DNA from: an uncultured Alphaproteobacteria bacterium
Lineage (GTDB): Bacteria > Pseudomonadota > Alphaproteobacteria > Rhodobacterales > Rhodobacteraceae
Reading direction: 5' to 3'
Length of the DNA stretch: 38,860 nt
Assembly (NCBI GenBank): GCA_902537235.1
Contig: CACBAO010000017.1
Location: forward strand, 1 to 38,860
The position numbers and the translations under genes were made by a program. Below are positions 9,321 to 19,666 of the stretch, one piece after another. The notes below the pieces were generated by a model, which was given only the letters and a program-made list of their open reading frames with translations, did not search any database and was not told the DNA's origin. Position 1 is the stretch's first letter, and each line of letters begins with the position of its first letter.

Positions 9321-10418
9321 TTAAGCTTCTATGCCCAACACTCTGTTTCTCTGGTTTACGAAAGTGCCTTCAAACTGCGCTATCGTTCCACCTATTTCCC
9401 TAAGAGCCTTTTGGAAAGCGTCGTCGATCTTTTTAGCTAGCGCGCTATGATCTCTCACCTCTTCATAGACCTCAGCAGATGCATCACCAAAAGAATCCCA
9501 GACCTCATCATTGAAGGCTTTCACTACTACGCCCTGCTCGTTGACAAGTTTTCCAAGATATTCACCATTCTTGGCCAAAGCTTCTTCATACTGAGCAGCC
9601 TGCTCTTCGTATGCAGCAGCTGTAAGAATGGCCTTTTCCCACTCCGACATACTGCCCCACAGGCTAGCGTTGAACGCAAATGAAAGACCACCACCTGGTT
9701 CATGCATTCCACCAGTATAGTAGAATTTTGCCGCTTCATAAAACTTCATGAAGTAATCATTGTAAGGACCTACCCATTCCGTTGCATCAATTGAACCTGA
9801 TACTAAGTTCTCGTAAATTTGACCACCTGGTAGAGTAACGGTTGTACCACCGAGCTTAGAGATAACTTGTCCGCCTAAACCTGGAATACGCATCTTAAGT
9901 CCTTTGAGGTCATCAGCACTATTGATTTCTTTGTTGAACCATCCGCCGGCCTGCGTACCTGTTGAACCACAAGTGATGGCCTTAAGACCAAACTCTCCGG
10001 ACACTTCGTCCCACAGAGCCTGACCTCCACCAAATTTTACCCAAGCGCACCATTCAGGCGCGGTCATCCCGAAGGGAACGGAGGTCCAATAAGCAAGACC
10101 AGGATGCTTTCCGGTAAAATAATAGTCAGCGGAGATGTAGCATGATGAGTTACCAGAGGCTACTTCATCAAAAACATCAAGACCACCCACTTTTTCTCCA
10201 GAAGCAAAATACTCCATGGTAATCCGACCTTCTGATAGCTGAGTTATTCTTTCCATTAGCCTTTGAGCTGAAACCCCTAGACCAGGAAAGTCTCTGGGCC
10301 AACTTGAAACACAAGTCAGCACTTTTCTCTCTTGAGCTACAGCTGGTGCTGCTAGTGCTGCTCCAGCTACTGCGGCAGTTCCAAGGCCTGCCTTTGTAAT
10401 AAAATCACGTCGTTTCAT
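9321..10418 (-). CDS. TRAP transporter substrate-binding protein, Tat-exported, TakP-like
   Basis: Periplasmic solute-binding protein (DctP family) for the adjacent permease. The start is placed at the ATG at 10418 because a GGAGG Shine-Dalgarno (10423-10427) precedes it; a TTG five codons upstream is less likely. The 365-residue precursor opens with a twin-arginine signal (MKRRDFITKAG, then an Ala-rich stretch to AVAQ at 29). The ligand-region arginine is Arg177 in LKGLKMRIPGLGG. The SIDATEWVGPYNDYF stretch (about 209-223) resembles the 2-oxoacid-binding TakP of Rhodobacter. A 2-oxoacid or other monocarboxylate is therefore the likeliest ligand, an inference from family resemblance only. Confidence 0.88.
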   Translation of the reverse strand: MKRRDFITKAGLGTAAVAGAALAAPAVAQERKVLTCVSSWPRDFPGLGVSAQRLMERITQLSEGRITMEYFASGEKVGGLDVFDEVASGNSSCYISADYYFTGKHPGLAYWTSVPFGMTAPEWCAWVKFGGGQALWDEVSGEFGLKAITCGSTGTQAGGWFNKEINSADDLKGLKMRIPGLGGQVISKLGGTTVTLPGGQIYENLVSGSIDATEWVGPYNDYFMKFYEAAKFYYTGGMHEPGGGLSFAFNASLWGSMSEWEKAILTAAAYEEQAAQYEEALAKNGEYLGKLVNEQGVVVKAFNDEVWDSFGDASAEVYEEVRDHSALAKKIDDAFQKALREIGGTIAQFEGTFVNQRNRVLGIEA

Positions 10419-10433
10419 ATTTCCTCCAAACAA

Positions 10434-10686
10434 AATTTATTTAAATACTAATCAACTACATAAATAACCTCCTTATATAGCCTAGTTACTTGTCAATATC
10501 AAGCACATAAAAAATATAAAATTCAAACACATTAAAGCCCACGCTTTACAACCTTTATGCAAGGCAGTAGTACTTTCGTTCTTTAGATAGGCTCAAAATC
10601 AAAATTTAAATAAACTCTTTAAAAAAAAGAATGATTGCCTTACAGTCATAGTCTAAACAACGTTTTTTAATCAAAGAGACTTTAAT
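10434..10686. other. Divergent intergenic region between TRAP operon and ilvB
   Basis: About 270 AT-rich bases separate the divergent TRAP binding-protein start (10418) and ilvB start (10687). It must hold both promoters. I could not assign convincing -35/-10 pairs, and I found no obvious leader peptide rich in Ile, Val or Leu codons, no stem-loop with a T-run and no riboswitch. Confidence 0.5.
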
Positions 10687-12447
10687 ATGACACAGGCAAA
10701 TAAAATTACTGGTGCAGAGATAGTGATAAAAGCTTTGATTGATCAGGGTGTGGATACAGTCTTTGGATATCCTGGGGGGGCGATTCTGCCAATTTATGAC
10801 GAACTATTTCAGCAAAAGAAAATCAAACATATTCTTGTTAGACACGAGCAAGCCGCTACTCACGCTGCTGAAGGATACGCAAGATCTACTGGAAAAATTG
10901 GTGTGGTTTTTGTGACCTCTGGACCTGGCGCAACAAACTCAGTAACAGGGCTTACAGACGCCCTAATGGACAGTGTCCCGATAGTGGTTATAAGTGGTCA
11001 AGTGCCCACTTTTATGATAGGGAATGATGCTTTTCAGGAAGCGGATACCGTAGGTATTACTAGACCCTGCACAAAACATAACTGGCTTGTTAAAGATACA
11101 AACAAACTAGCCGAAACGATACACAAAGCCTTTGAAGTTGCAGGAACTGGTAGGCCTGGGCCCGTTTTGGTAGATGTTCCAAAAGATGTGCAGTTTGCTT
11201 CTGGTTGCTACACTAAGAAAAACGAAATAAATAAGACCTTCATTAAAAAAGAGCCTTCTATTGACCTCAATATGTTAGATGAAGCAATAAATAGATTAGA
11301 ATTAGCGGAAAGACCGATAATTTATAGTGGAGGCGGCGTTATAAATTCCGGTCAATCAGCAGTAAACTCGCTCAGGAATTTGGTCGCTGGTACAAATTTT
11401 CCAATAACTTCTACCCTCATGGGACTAGGTAGCTATCCTGCTTCAGGGAAAAACTGGTTAGGAATGTTAGGTATGCATGGGACCTATGAAGCAAATATGT
11501 CTATGCATGGCTGTGACTTCATGCTTTGCATTGGCGCTCGTTTCGACGATCGGATAACAGGAAGAATTGATGCTTTTAGCCCCAACTCGTATAAAGTGCA
11601 CATAGATATTGATCCATCTTCCATTAATAAAAATATTACTGTAGAGGCTCCTTTAATTGGTGATGTTTCGCACATATTACGTACTCTAACTACAAGGTGG
11701 AAAGAAAGAGGCTCTAAGATAAAAAAGAAAAAATTAGAGACTTGGTGGAAGTCTATTAATGATTGGAAAGCAGTAAAATCGCTCGGTTATGAGAATTCCT
11801 CCAATGTTATCAAGCCTCAATATGCAGTTCAAAGATTAGAAGAGCTGACTAAGTCTTACAATCGATTTGTATCCACCGAGGTGGGTCAACACCAAATGTG
11901 GGCTGCACAGTTTATGGGATTTGAAGAACCTAATAGATGGATGACGTCGGGAGGATTAGGGACTATGGGTTATGGGTTTCCAGCATCGATAGGAATTCAA
12001 ATTGCCCACCCAAACTCTCTTGTAATCAATGTTGCTGGAGAGGCTAGCTGGCTAATGAACATGCAGGAGCTAGGAACCGCCGTGCAATACCGGTTACCCG
12101 TAAAACAATTTATTTTAAATAATGAGAGACTAGGGATGGTTAGACAGTGGCAAGAACTACTACACGGAGAAAGGTATTCTCATAGTTGGTCTGATGCTTT
12201 ACCTGATTTTGTGAAGCTAGCGGAGGCATATGGAGTAAAGGGCATCAGATGTGAAGATCCAACTAATCTGGACGATTGCATCAGAGAAATGATTGATTAT
12301 CCTGGCCCGGTAATATTCGATTGCCTGGTTGAAAAACATGAAAATTGTTTTCCTATGATTCCATCTGGGAAAGCCCATAACGAAATGATCCTTGGGGAAC
12401 AAACCGAAGACAATCGTATCTCAGATGATGGCGCTGTATTGGTCTAA
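10687..12447 (+). CDS. ilvB: Acetolactate synthase large (catalytic) subunit
   Basis: Thiamine-diphosphate and FAD enzyme that condenses two pyruvates, or pyruvate with 2-oxobutyrate, as the first common step of valine, leucine and isoleucine synthesis. The 586-residue length is typical. Visible features are VFGYPGGAILPIYDEL near residue 24 and the activating glutamate in RHEQAATHAAEGYARSTGK. The thiamine-diphosphate loop reads VAGEASWLMNMQELGTA in place of the more common GDGS; this GEAS variant is usual in alphaproteobacterial enzymes. FILNNERLGMVRQWQ and HSWSDALPDFVKLAEAYG follow. It forms an operon with the regulatory subunit 24 bases downstream. Confidence 0.96.
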   Translation: MTQANKITGAEIVIKALIDQGVDTVFGYPGGAILPIYDELFQQKKIKHILVRHEQAATHAAEGYARSTGKIGVVFVTSGPGATNSVTGLTDALMDSVPIVVISGQVPTFMIGNDAFQEADTVGITRPCTKHNWLVKDTNKLAETIHKAFEVAGTGRPGPVLVDVPKDVQFASGCYTKKNEINKTFIKKEPSIDLNMLDEAINRLELAERPIIYSGGGVINSGQSAVNSLRNLVAGTNFPITSTLMGLGSYPASGKNWLGMLGMHGTYEANMSMHGCDFMLCIGARFDDRITGRIDAFSPNSYKVHIDIDPSSINKNITVEAPLIGDVSHILRTLTTRWKERGSKIKKKKLETWWKSINDWKAVKSLGYENSSNVIKPQYAVQRLEELTKSYNRFVSTEVGQHQMWAAQFMGFEEPNRWMTSGGLGTMGYGFPASIGIQIAHPNSLVINVAGEASWLMNMQELGTAVQYRLPVKQFILNNERLGMVRQWQELLHGERYSHSWSDALPDFVKLAEAYGVKGIRCEDPTNLDDCIREMIDYPGPVIFDCLVEKHENCFPMIPSGKAHNEMILGEQTEDNRISDDGAVLV

Positions 12448-12471
12448 CGAATATAGAAAGAGCTTAAAAAG

Positions 12472-13038
12472 ATGTCTTTAAAATTAAAAAAAGGGGTAAA
12501 CAAACAAAGCGCTTATAATCTCAGAGATCCTAATCTGGATTATGAAGCCGCACATACTCTCTCAATAATTGTTGATAACGAATCTGGTGTTTTGGCAAGG
12601 GTAATTGGCTTATTTTCTGGCAGAGGTTATAACATCGATAGCTTAACTGTGGCAGAAGTGGATCCCAATGGACATAGGTCTAGGATTACAATAGTTACAA
12701 CTGGTACTCCGAAAGTTGTAAACCAAATTAAAGCACAATTGAATAGAATGGTTCCCGTGCATAAGGTGATAGATTTGACGCTTAAAGGCAAAGCTGTTCA
12801 AAGAGAGCTAGCAATATTTAAGGTTGTTGGAACTGGTAATCAGCGAGTAGAGTCTTTGAGGCTAGCAGATGTATTCAGAGCAAAAGTGGTGGACAGCACT
12901 TTAAAGAGCTTTACTTTCGAACTTACGGGCACTTCGGAAAAAATAGATGCGTTTGCTGAGCTAATGGCTCCTTTAGGTCTAAACGAAATAGCCAGAACTG
13001 GAATAGTTGCTTTGCTCAGAGGCGATAATTCAAGCTAA
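12472..13038 (+). CDS. ilvN: Acetolactate synthase small (regulatory) subunit
   Basis: Regulatory partner of IlvB; it raises activity and confers feedback inhibition by branched-chain amino acids. The 188-residue protein has an N-terminal ACT domain (HTLSIIVDNESGVLARVIGLFSGRGYNIDSL, here about residues 28-58; the glycine-rich GVLARVIGLFSGRGYN is diagnostic). A C-terminal domain follows (RELAIFKVVGTGNQRVE onward). It is cotranscribed with ilvB. Its stop is four bases from the convergent nrdJ stop, with no room for a separate terminator. Confidence 0.95.
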   Translation: MSLKLKKGVNKQSAYNLRDPNLDYEAAHTLSIIVDNESGVLARVIGLFSGRGYNIDSLTVAEVDPNGHRSRITIVTTGTPKVVNQIKAQLNRMVPVHKVIDLTLKGKAVQRELAIFKVVGTGNQRVESLRLADVFRAKVVDSTLKSFTFELTGTSEKIDAFAELMAPLGLNEIARTGIVALLRGDNSS

Positions 13039-13042
13039 GTTT

Positions 13043-16000
13043 TTAGCTACAACCAGAAGTACCCCCGCATGTATTGCATTTTAAACAAGTCCCATTTCTG
13101 ACTAATGTAAAATTACCACATTCATTACAAGGATCTCCTTCATAGCCTTGCATCTTTGCTTTCGTTATTTGGTCAGAAACTTGCAAAGTTTCTTTTACGT
13201 TCGCAACTGTCGAATGAGAAGACGATACTACTTTGTCTTGAAACTTATTACCAACCGTGGAAAATCTTTTTCTTAGATAGCCCGAGCTGGAAAGCTCTTT
13301 TATCATCTCTAGCGAACCATCTGTTTTTCCATAGCCATCATCTTTGGGAGCTTCAATAATCTCCACTTTTTCACCTAATGTGTCGAGGTTATCTTCGGGT
13401 ATAGAATGAGCCAAATCTGTTCTGTCTAAGTAGGATATAGCCAACTCTCTGAATATATAGTCTAAAATTGATGTCGCGTTTCTAATAGTTTCATTACCTT
13501 GAACGAGCCCCGCTGGTTCAAATCTTGTGAACGTGAAGGCCTCTACAAATTCGTCAAGAGGTACACCGTATTGTAGACCTACCGACACCGCTATGGCAAA
13601 GTTGTTCATCATAGCTCTAAAAGCAGCTCCCTCTTTATGCATATCTATAAAAATTTCTCCTAGTTTTCCATCGCCATATTCTCCAGTACGGAGGTAAACT
13701 TTATGGCCTCCCACAACTGCTTTTTGGGTATAACCCTTCCTTCTCTCTGGAAGTTTTGACCGGCCTTTTACAATTTCTTTGTAAACAATTTTCTCTAAGA
13801 CTTTTTGAACGTTGGGGTCATGATTATTGTTTTCCTCTGCCTCTTCAACTTCATCCTCAATTAACGCTGCTGACAGGGGTTGGGAAAGTTTCGAGCCATC
13901 TCTGTAGAGGGCATTGGCCTTAACCCCTAAAGACCAGCTCAATTCATAGGCATCCCTACAATCCTTTATCGATGAGTTTCCTGGCATGTTTATAGTCTTT
14001 GAAATAGCACCAGAAATAAATGATTGAGCCGCTGCCATCATATAAATATGACTTTCCACTGAAAGGTATCTTTTCCCCTTCTTCCCACACGGGTTTGCGC
14101 AATCAAAAACAGGAAGATCTTCATCGTCAAGGAATGGGGCACCTTCCAAAGTCATTGTTCCACATACATAGTCGTTTGCATTTAATATATCTTCATTACT
14201 GAAGCCTAAGTGTGCTAGTAGACTAAAACTTGGGTCGTTAAGCTTGTCCGTCGGCACCCCCAGTGTGTCTCTACAAAACTCTTGCCCCAACGTCCATTGA
14301 TTAAAAACAAACTTAATATCAAAAGCGGTTGGCAGCGCTTTTTCAATTTTGTCGATTTCTTTAGATGAGAACCCGTGTCCTATCAAGGAAGTAGGATTTA
14401 TTTTTGGACAGCTTTCCAAGGAACCGCTGCCTACAGCGTAGTTAACTATAGAGTTGATTTTTTGTTGGTCGTACCCAAGCACCTTCAGCGCGTTGGGAAC
14501 CGATTGATTTATTATTTTAAAATAGCCACCGCCTGCAAGCTTCTTAAACTTAACGAGTGCAAAATCAGGCTCGATACCTGTAGTATCACAATCCATTATC
14601 AGCCCTATTGTCCCAGTAGGCGCAATCACAGACACTTGAGCATTTCTAAACCCATACTTTTCACCTAAAGATAATGCATCCTTCCAAGATTGTTGGGCAA
14701 CAGTAACAAGGCTTGAATCAGGGCAATTCTTTATATCAAGTGGCACGGGCATTACATTCACTTTGTCATAACCACATTGCTCGCCAAACGCTGCTTTCTT
14801 GTGGTTCTTTATAACTCTCAACATGTGTTCTTTATTTTTTGTGAATCTTTTGAATGCTCCTACCTCTCGAGCTAGTACTGCAGAGGTTTTGTAAGAGGTA
14901 CCTGTCATTAAAGCAGTTATTGCTCCACATATAGACCTCCCTTCTCTACTGTCGTAAGATAACCCCATATTCATTAATAAGCCTCCCAGGTTAGCATAGC
15001 CTAACCCAAGTGTTCTATAATCAAAGGAACCCACTGCTATTTCTTTACTCGGGAACTGCGCCATCATAACCGAAATTTCCAAACTTAGGGTCCACATTTC
15101 CACGGAGTGCATAAAATTATCATGGTCAAACTTACCATCCTTCAAGTACTTGAGTAGATTTATTGATGCCAAATTGCACGCTGTATCATCAAGAAACATG
15201 TATTCGGAGCACGGGTTAGAAGCTCGTATGTCACCATCTTCTGGACAGGTATGCCACGCATTTATCGTATCATGATATTGAATGCCTGGGTCTGCACAGG
15301 ACCAAGCTGCGTGTGATATTTGCTCCCATAATTCTCGTGCCTTGACCTTTTTTAAAGCTTTTCCATCTGTTCTTTTTAACAACTCCCAATCTTTGTTTTC
15401 TTTGACAGCTTTTAAAAATCTGTCTGTCACTCTTACTGAATTATTGGAGTTTTGGCCTGATACCGTTAGGTATGCTTCAGAGTCCCAGTCGGTGTCATAG
15501 GTTGGGAAAGCTATTTCTTTAAACCCTTGCCTTGCATACTCCAGTATTCTGTTTATGTAGGTGTCAGGGATCATACTCTCACGCGCTTCTTTTATAGCTA
15601 TTTTGAGCGCTTTGTTTGCTTTTGGATTTGTTTTGTTCTTTTTGTCAACACCTTCGGATTCCACAGCTGAAAATATTTTATTTAGCATTTTCTCGTGAAG
15701 CTTAGAACCCGCGACCAATGCTGCCACCTTTTGTTCTTCAATCACTTTCCAATTTATAAATTCTTCGATATCAGGGTGATCGACATCGCATATAACCATT
15801 TTTGCTGCTCGCCGCGTAGTTCCTCCGGATTTTATCGCGCCAGCAGACCTATCACCTATTTTTAAAAACGACATTAATCCTGACGACTTACCTCCGCCTG
15901 TCAAACCTTCAGCACTTCCTCTCAATGTTGAGAAATTGGTTCCAGTTCCTGAGCCATACTTAAAAAGTCTTGCCTCTCTTTTCCAAAGATCCATTATGCC

Positions 16001-16636
16001 GCCGTCATTCACAAGGTCGTCTTGGATTGATTGAATAAAACAGGCATGGGGCTGTGGGTGCTCATAAGCTGATTTGGACGTTGTCAGTTTGTGTGTCTTG
16101 TGGTCTACATAAAAGTGTCCTTGGCTTGGACCGTCTATGCCATAAGCCCAATGCAACCCTGTGTTAAACCATTGGGGAGAGTTAGGTGCGCCCATTTGGT
16201 TTGCTAAGATGAACCTCATCTCATCATAATATATTTTTGCGTCTTGTTCGCTGTCAAAGTATTTTCCTTTCCAACCCCAGTATGCCCAAGCACCTGCCAA
16301 TCTATCGAAAACTTGCCTCGCAGTTGTTTCGCTAGAATATCTCTCTTCTGGATCTAATTTGAGTAGAGCCTCTTTGTCTTCGACGCTTCGTTGCAAGAAA
16401 ACGGGCAAGCCATCTTCGTGCACTTTTTTAAGAATTTTTGGAACGCCTGCTTTTCGAAAATATTTTTGTGCCAATACATCAGCTGCGACTTGGCTCCACC
16501 CTTCTGGGATTTCAATATTCTTCGCACTAAACACGATCGATCCGTCAGGATTTCTGATTTCTGAGTCGGTGGTTTTAAAACTCAATCCCTCATAGATTTC
16601 TGCGTCCTCAATAGTGTTTCTTCGTTCAAATTTCAT
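13043..16636 (-). CDS. nrdJ: Adenosylcobalamin-dependent (class II) ribonucleotide reductase
   Basis: Reduces ribonucleotides to deoxyribonucleotides with a B12-generated radical, independent of oxygen. The ATG at 16636 is chosen because GGGGACG sits just upstream; a TTG five codons earlier is less likely. That gives 1197 residues, in line with large bacterial NrdJ. Visible are the substrate-reduction cysteine region ([17 protein letters not shown], then [13 protein letters not shown]), the radical-site NPCSEY motif, and [19 protein letters not shown] Cys-rich tail ([23 protein letters not shown]) acts as the zinc-ribbon reducing arm. The enzyme implies a need for cobalamin. No B12 riboswitch was seen upstream. 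The tRNA-Pro gene lies 269 bases upstream on the same strand. Confidence 0.96.
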   Translation of the reverse strand: MKFERRNTIEDAEIYEGLSFKTTDSEIRNPDGSIVFSAKNIEIPEGWSQVAADVLAQKYFRKAGVPKILKKVHEDGLPVFLQRSVEDKEALLKLDPEERYSSETTARQVFDRLAGAWAYWGWKGKYFDSEQDAKIYYDEMRFILANQMGAPNSPQWFNTGLHWAYGIDGPSQGHFYVDHKTHKLTTSKSAYEHPQPHACFIQSIQDDLVNDGGIMDLWKREARLFKYGSGTGTNFSTLRGSAEGLTGGGKSSGLMSFLKIGDRSAGAIKSGGTTRRAAKMVICDVDHPDIEEFINWKVIEEQKVAALVAGSKLHEKMLNKIFSAVESEGVDKKNKTNPKANKALKIAIKEARESMIPDTYINRILEYARQGFKEIAFPTYDTDWDSEAYLTVSGQNSNNSVRVTDRFLKAVKENKDWELLKRTDGKALKKVKARELWEQISHAAWSCADPGIQYHDTINAWHTCPEDGDIRASNPCSEYMFLDDTACNLASINLLKYLKDGKFDHDNFMHSVEMWTLSLEISVMMAQFPSKEIAVGSFDYRTLGLGYANLGGLLMNMGLSYDSREGRSICGAITALMTGTSYKTSAVLAREVGAFKRFTKNKEHMLRVIKNHKKAAFGEQCGYDKVNVMPVPLDIKNCPDSSLVTVAQQSWKDALSLGEKYGFRNAQVSVIAPTGTIGLIMDCDTTGIEPDFALVKFKKLAGGGYFKIINQSVPNALKVLGYDQQKINSIVNYAVGSGSLESCPKINPTSLIGHGFSSKEIDKIEKALPTAFDIKFVFNQWTLGQEFCRDTLGVPTDKLNDPSFSLLAHLGFSNEDILNANDYVCGTMTLEGAPFLDDEDLPVFDCANPCGKKGKRYLSVESHIYMMAAAQSFISGAISKTINMPGNSSIKDCRDAYELSWSLGVKANALYRDGSKLSQPLSAALIEDEVEEAEENNNHDPNVQKVLEKIVYKEIVKGRSKLPERRKGYTQKAVVGGHKVYLRTGEYGDGKLGEIFIDMHKEGAAFRAMMNNFAIAVSVGLQYGVPLDEFVEAFTFTRFEPAGLVQGNETIRNATSILDYIFRELAISYLDRTDLAHSIPEDNLDTLGEKVEIIEAPKDDGYGKTDGSLEMIKELSSSGYLRKRFSTVGNKFQDKVVSSSHSTVANVKETLQVSDQITKAKMQGYEGDPCNECGNFTLVRNGTCLKCNTCGGTSGCS

Positions 16637-16787
16637 AATGCTCGTCCCCAATTTTTTCTACTATGGTTGTGTGACAAAACAACAAATGTTTACAACTTAA
16701 CGATTAACTATTGCTGCTTTCGTTCAGATACTACATATTGATGTTTTTTACGCCTGACATACAACTTGCGCGATAAACCACCCTGTG

Positions 16788-16829
16788 GTCAACAAAAATT
16801 TTAAAAAAAAAAAAAATTTTTTTGTTGAC
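16788..16829. repeat. A/T-rich inverted repeat between tRNA-Pro and nrdJ
   Basis: GTCAACAAAAATTTT (16788-16802) is mirrored by the reverse-complement arm ending TTTTTTTGTTGAC (to 16829), with a run of 14 A residues (16803-16816) then 7 T residues between. On the minus strand it lies 76 bases beyond the tRNA-Pro 3' end and about 150 bases before nrdJ. It could end tRNA-Pro transcription, bend the DNA, or bind a regulator of nrdJ. Both arms also form TTGAC elements that look like -35 boxes facing away from each other, but no good -10 was found at standard spacing. Confidence 0.6.
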
Positions 16830-16905
16830 ATCAATTCTGGTTAAAGATGCTTCATTTTTATCTAGTTAAAGGTTCAGCTTCGGATCTATATTAATAAAAA
16901 CCAAG

Positions 16906-16982
16906 TGGTCGGGGCGGCGAGATTCGAACTCACGACCTACGGTACCCAAAACCGTCGCGCTACCAGGCTGCGCCACGCCCCG
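16906..16982 (-). tRNA. tRNA-Pro (anticodon TGG), CCA encoded
   Basis: Read on the minus strand the 77-base gene folds as a complete cloverleaf. The acceptor stem is CGGGGCG/CGCCCCG, the D arm contains AGCCTGGTA, the anticodon stem ACGGT/ACCGT encloses the loop TTTGGGT (anticodon TGG), and the T arm contains GTTCGAAT. The sequence ends ACCA, so the CCA tail is encoded. TGG can read all proline codons in organisms with few tRNA genes. It lies between the cold-shock gene and nrdJ on the same strand. Confidence 0.95.
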
Positions 16983-17042
16983 CGAATCATCAGTGTCCTA
17001 ACATCTGTTGGGGACCAGTTTTGAACTAAAAATAGAGATCTT

Positions 17043-17543
17043 TCAAGAAATATTATCCCAAGAGTGCACTGCCCCAGCCATTTTCCCTCTAGGGCCGTCC
17101 ACTACCTGCAGAACAACAGCCTCTCCTGCTTGCAAATCAGAAAAACCGAAATGTCTAAGTATCTCCATATGTAGGAAGATATCTTCCTGGGACTGATATA
17201 CATTTGCAAAGCCAAATCCCTTGGATTTATCGAACCATTTCACTCGCGCTGGGACCATTTCAACTCCAGACACATCTGGTATACCAAATTCTTCATTGTC
17301 TTCAAACCCTTCAACAGGTTCACTGGGTACATCCAAGCTGTGAATTATGGAGACTTGTCTTCCCTTATCTGTATCTTGAACTTCGAATTCTACGGTTGAA
17401 CCTTCAACAATGGAACCTCTACCAAAGTTTCTAAGTACATTAGCGTGCAGAAGCACATCACCTTTATTATCCTCAACTAGAATAAATCCAAAGCCCTTTG
17501 TAGTGTCAAACCACTTAACAGTTCCTTTCAATTTAACACTCAA
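17043..17543 (-). CDS. Tandem cold-shock-domain nucleic-acid-binding protein
   Basis: Two cold-shock domains of about 67 residues lie in one 166-residue protein. The first (about 4-70) has RNP1 KGFGFI at 16-21 and RNP2 VLLHAN at 30-35. The second (about 97-163) has KGFGFA at 108-113 and IFLHME at 122-127. An acidic linker (PVEGFEDNEEFG) joins them. Such proteins bind single-stranded RNA or DNA and act as RNA chaperones; tandem forms are common in Alphaproteobacteria. The start is a TTG at 17543, supported by AGGAG at 17551-17555 seven bases upstream; no ATG is available at this position. Confidence 0.92.
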   Translation of the reverse strand: MSVKLKGTVKWFDTTKGFGFILVEDNKGDVLLHANVLRNFGRGSIVEGSTVEFEVQDTDKGRQVSIIHSLDVPSEPVEGFEDNEEFGIPDVSGVEMVPARVKWFDKSKGFGFANVYQSQEDIFLHMEILRHFGFSDLQAGEAVVLQVVDGPRGKMAGAVHSWDNIS

Positions 17544-17613
17544 GCAACTACTCCTACACTACCTACACGATGGTTTATTATATCAGAATTAAAAAAAAAA
17601 ACAGGAAAAAGAA

Positions 17614-18225
17614 TTACGGATACAACCTCTCGACATTCCAAACCTTTTCTCCGAGCTCTCTTTTCCAAACAAACCTATCATGGAGTCTATATTGCCCATC
17701 AGCCCAAAATTCTATTTCAATTGGCTTAACACGGATTCCTCCCCAAAACTCTGGTCTTTCAACATTTTTTTGAAATTTACTTTTATAAGTTTGCCATCTG
17801 TCTATAAGTTCTTGTCTGTTTCCTAACCTATCACTTTGCTTAGACGCCCATGCTGCAGTTTGGGAACCGACCTCTCTCTCTGAAAAATATTTATCTGCTA
17901 TTATTCCGTTTTCCTTCTCAACATAGCCCCTAACTCTTATCTGCCTTCTGATCGACTTCCAATGTAAGTTAAAAGCAACTTTATTGGTCAAAAATGCTTC
18001 TTTTGCTTTTTTTGAGCCGTAGTTGGTAAAGAACACGAATCCGTCATCTTCAACCAATCGCAGTAATACCATTCTAACATTCGGCAAACCCTCTTCATCA
18101 ACGGTCGCTAATGCAATCGCATCTGGGTCATTAATTTCTGACTTTCTTGCTTCTTCTAACCATCTTCGGAAGATTGTAAAAGGTTCTTCCCCGGCGAATA
18201 GCTTTTCATCAAATTTACTTTCCAT
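17614..18225 (-). CDS. pdxH: Pyridoxine/pyridoxamine 5'-phosphate oxidase
   Basis: FMN enzyme that makes pyridoxal 5'-phosphate from the pyridoxine or pyridoxamine form. The 203-residue length is typical. The family signatures are ATVDEEGLPNVRMVLLR (FMN site, near residue 41), VFFTNYGSKKAKEAF, RIRGYVEKEN-like RQIRVRGYVEKEN, and the C-terminal RVKPIEIEFWADGQYRLHDR with terminal VERLYP. It is upstream of the cold-shock gene on the same strand (70-base gap) and divergent from fabI. Start is the ATG at 18225 with a modest GGAAA upstream. Confidence 0.95.
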   Translation of the reverse strand: MESKFDEKLFAGEEPFTIFRRWLEEARKSEINDPDAIALATVDEEGLPNVRMVLLRLVEDDGFVFFTNYGSKKAKEAFLTNKVAFNLHWKSIRRQIRVRGYVEKENGIIADKYFSEREVGSQTAAWASKQSDRLGNRQELIDRWQTYKSKFQKNVERPEFWGGIRVKPIEIEFWADGQYRLHDRFVWKRELGEKVWNVERLYP

Positions 18226-18324
18226 TTTATTTCCAATTTTTTTATCTCAGTTATGGCTTTTAGAAAAAAAATCATTATTCTTTATATAGTTTATTTCAGA
18301 AAATTTACAGGGAGTGTTGGTAAA

Positions 18325-19140
18325 ATGAGTCTGCTATCTGGTAAAAAAGGCTTGATAATGGGCGTAGCCAATGAAAGATCTATAGCATGGGGCATTGCAA
18401 AAGCGTGCAGCTCAGAGGGTGCGAAATTGGCTTTCACTTATCAAGGTGAAGCACTTAAAAAAAGAATTATACCTCTAGCAGAAAGTGTTGGGTCTAACTT
18501 CACATTTGAGTGTGACGTTGGAGATCAAGTTGCTATCAAAAAAACTTTTTCAAAAATTAAAGATGAATGGAACAGTATCGACTTTCTGGTTCATGCCATT
18601 GGTTTTTCCGATAAAAATGAATTGAGAGGAAGGTATGTAGATACTTCAAAACAAAATTTTTTATCTACGATGGATATCTCCGTCTACTCTTTCACCGCTG
18701 TTACACAGGAGGCAGAAAAACTAATGCCCCAAGGAGGCTCAGTATTAACCTTAACTTACTACGGCTCAGAAAAAGTGTTGCCCCATTATAACGTAATGGG
18801 TGTTGCGAAAGCAGCGTTGGAAGCGTCCGTTCGATATATGGCCATGGATTTAGGCAAAAAAAATATCAGAGTAAACGCGATAAGTGCAGGGACGGTAAAG
18901 ACATTGGCTGCCTCTGGAATTGGGGATTTTAGGTATATTATGAAATGGAATGAATTAAATTCTCCCTTGAGACGAAATGTTACTCAGGATGAAGTTGGGA
19001 ACGCTTCACTTTTCCTTCTATCAAACCTTTCCTCTGGGATAACAGGCGAAAATTTACATGTCGATGCAGGGTATAATATAGTTGGAATGAAAGCTGAGGA
19101 TGCTCCCGATATTGACGTTGTTACAGGCAGAAAAGAGTAG
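18325..19140 (+). CDS. fabI: Enoyl-[acyl-carrier-protein] reductase (NADH) FabI
   Basis: Catalyses the last reduction of each fatty-acid elongation cycle. I place the start at 18325 ([16 protein letters not shown]) rather than the in-frame ATG at 18253. The Rossmann fold begins right after it, the extra 24 residues look non-conserved, and GGGAG (18310-18314) lies ten bases before the ATG. That gives 271 residues, normal for FabI. Visible are [15 protein letters not shown] for NAD binding, and the catalytic Tyr and Lys spaced by six residues in [20 protein letters not shown]. The segment [18 protein letters not shown] follows. It heads a same-strand run with gpt and mazG. Confidence 0.95.
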   Translation: MSLLSGKKGLIMGVANERSIAWGIAKACSSEGAKLAFTYQGEALKKRIIPLAESVGSNFTFECDVGDQVAIKKTFSKIKDEWNSIDFLVHAIGFSDKNELRGRYVDTSKQNFLSTMDISVYSFTAVTQEAEKLMPQGGSVLTLTYYGSEKVLPHYNVMGVAKAALEASVRYMAMDLGKKNIRVNAISAGTVKTLAASGIGDFRYIMKWNELNSPLRRNVTQDEVGNASLFLLSNLSSGITGENLHVDAGYNIVGMKAEDAPDIDVVTGRKE

Positions 19141-19145
19141 GAAAT

Positions 19146-19646
19146 ATGGAAACATTACCTCACGAAAAAGGTTTTCACATTTCTTGGGAGCAAATTCATA
19201 GAGACTCTAGGGCACTTGCGTGGCGCTTGGAAAAAATTTCGCCTCAAAACGGCAGCTGGAAAGCTGTTGTAGCTGTTACTAGGGGCGGTATGGTGCCTGC
19301 AATGGTAGTAGCCAGAGAGCTAGACTTACGAGTTGTGGAAACAATTAGCGTTAAATCTTATGATCACCAAGTACAATCTGAAGCGAAAATTCTGAAGAGC
19401 CCAGCCGAAGTTTATATAGGTAATGGAGATGGAATACTTATTGTTGATGACTTAGTCGATACGGGGAAAACCTTTCATACCATAAAAAACTTATATCCAA
19501 AGGCACACTACGCAGCGGTTTATGCCAAACCATTGGGCAAAGATTCGCTAGACACTTTTATAACGGAAGTGAGCCAAGACACATGGATATTTTTCCCTTG
19601 GGATATGGCCCTACAGTACGTTGCGCCTTACAAGGGTGAAGGGTAG
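19146..19646 (+). CDS. gpt: Xanthine phosphoribosyltransferase
   Basis: Purine salvage enzyme that joins xanthine (also guanine) to PRPP. The 166-residue protein has the type I phosphoribosyltransferase PRPP loop [13 protein letters not shown] (about residues 98-110), a [17 protein letters not shown] hood region and ISVKSYDHQ, all as in bacterial XGPRT. It starts five bases after the fabI stop and is followed after 20 bases by mazG, suggesting one transcript. Confidence 0.93.
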   Translation: METLPHEKGFHISWEQIHRDSRALAWRLEKISPQNGSWKAVVAVTRGGMVPAMVVARELDLRVVETISVKSYDHQVQSEAKILKSPAEVYIGNGDGILIVDDLVDTGKTFHTIKNLYPKAHYAAVYAKPLGKDSLDTFITEVSQDTWIFFPWDMALQYVAPYKGEG

Positions 19647-19666
19647 AATGACAGGTTAATTAATAC

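Noticed and set aside
16637-16905. Possible cobalamin riboswitch ahead of the B12-dependent nrdJ
   Set aside because: No B12-box-like GCCACTG or multi-stem GC-rich leader is seen; the stretch is mostly A/T.
18253-18324. N-terminal extension of fabI
   Set aside because: The conserved fold starts right after the ATG at 18325, which has its own GGGAG box. Similar extensions on nrdJ, htpG, the TakP-like protein and the second dctQ were rejected for the same kind of reason.
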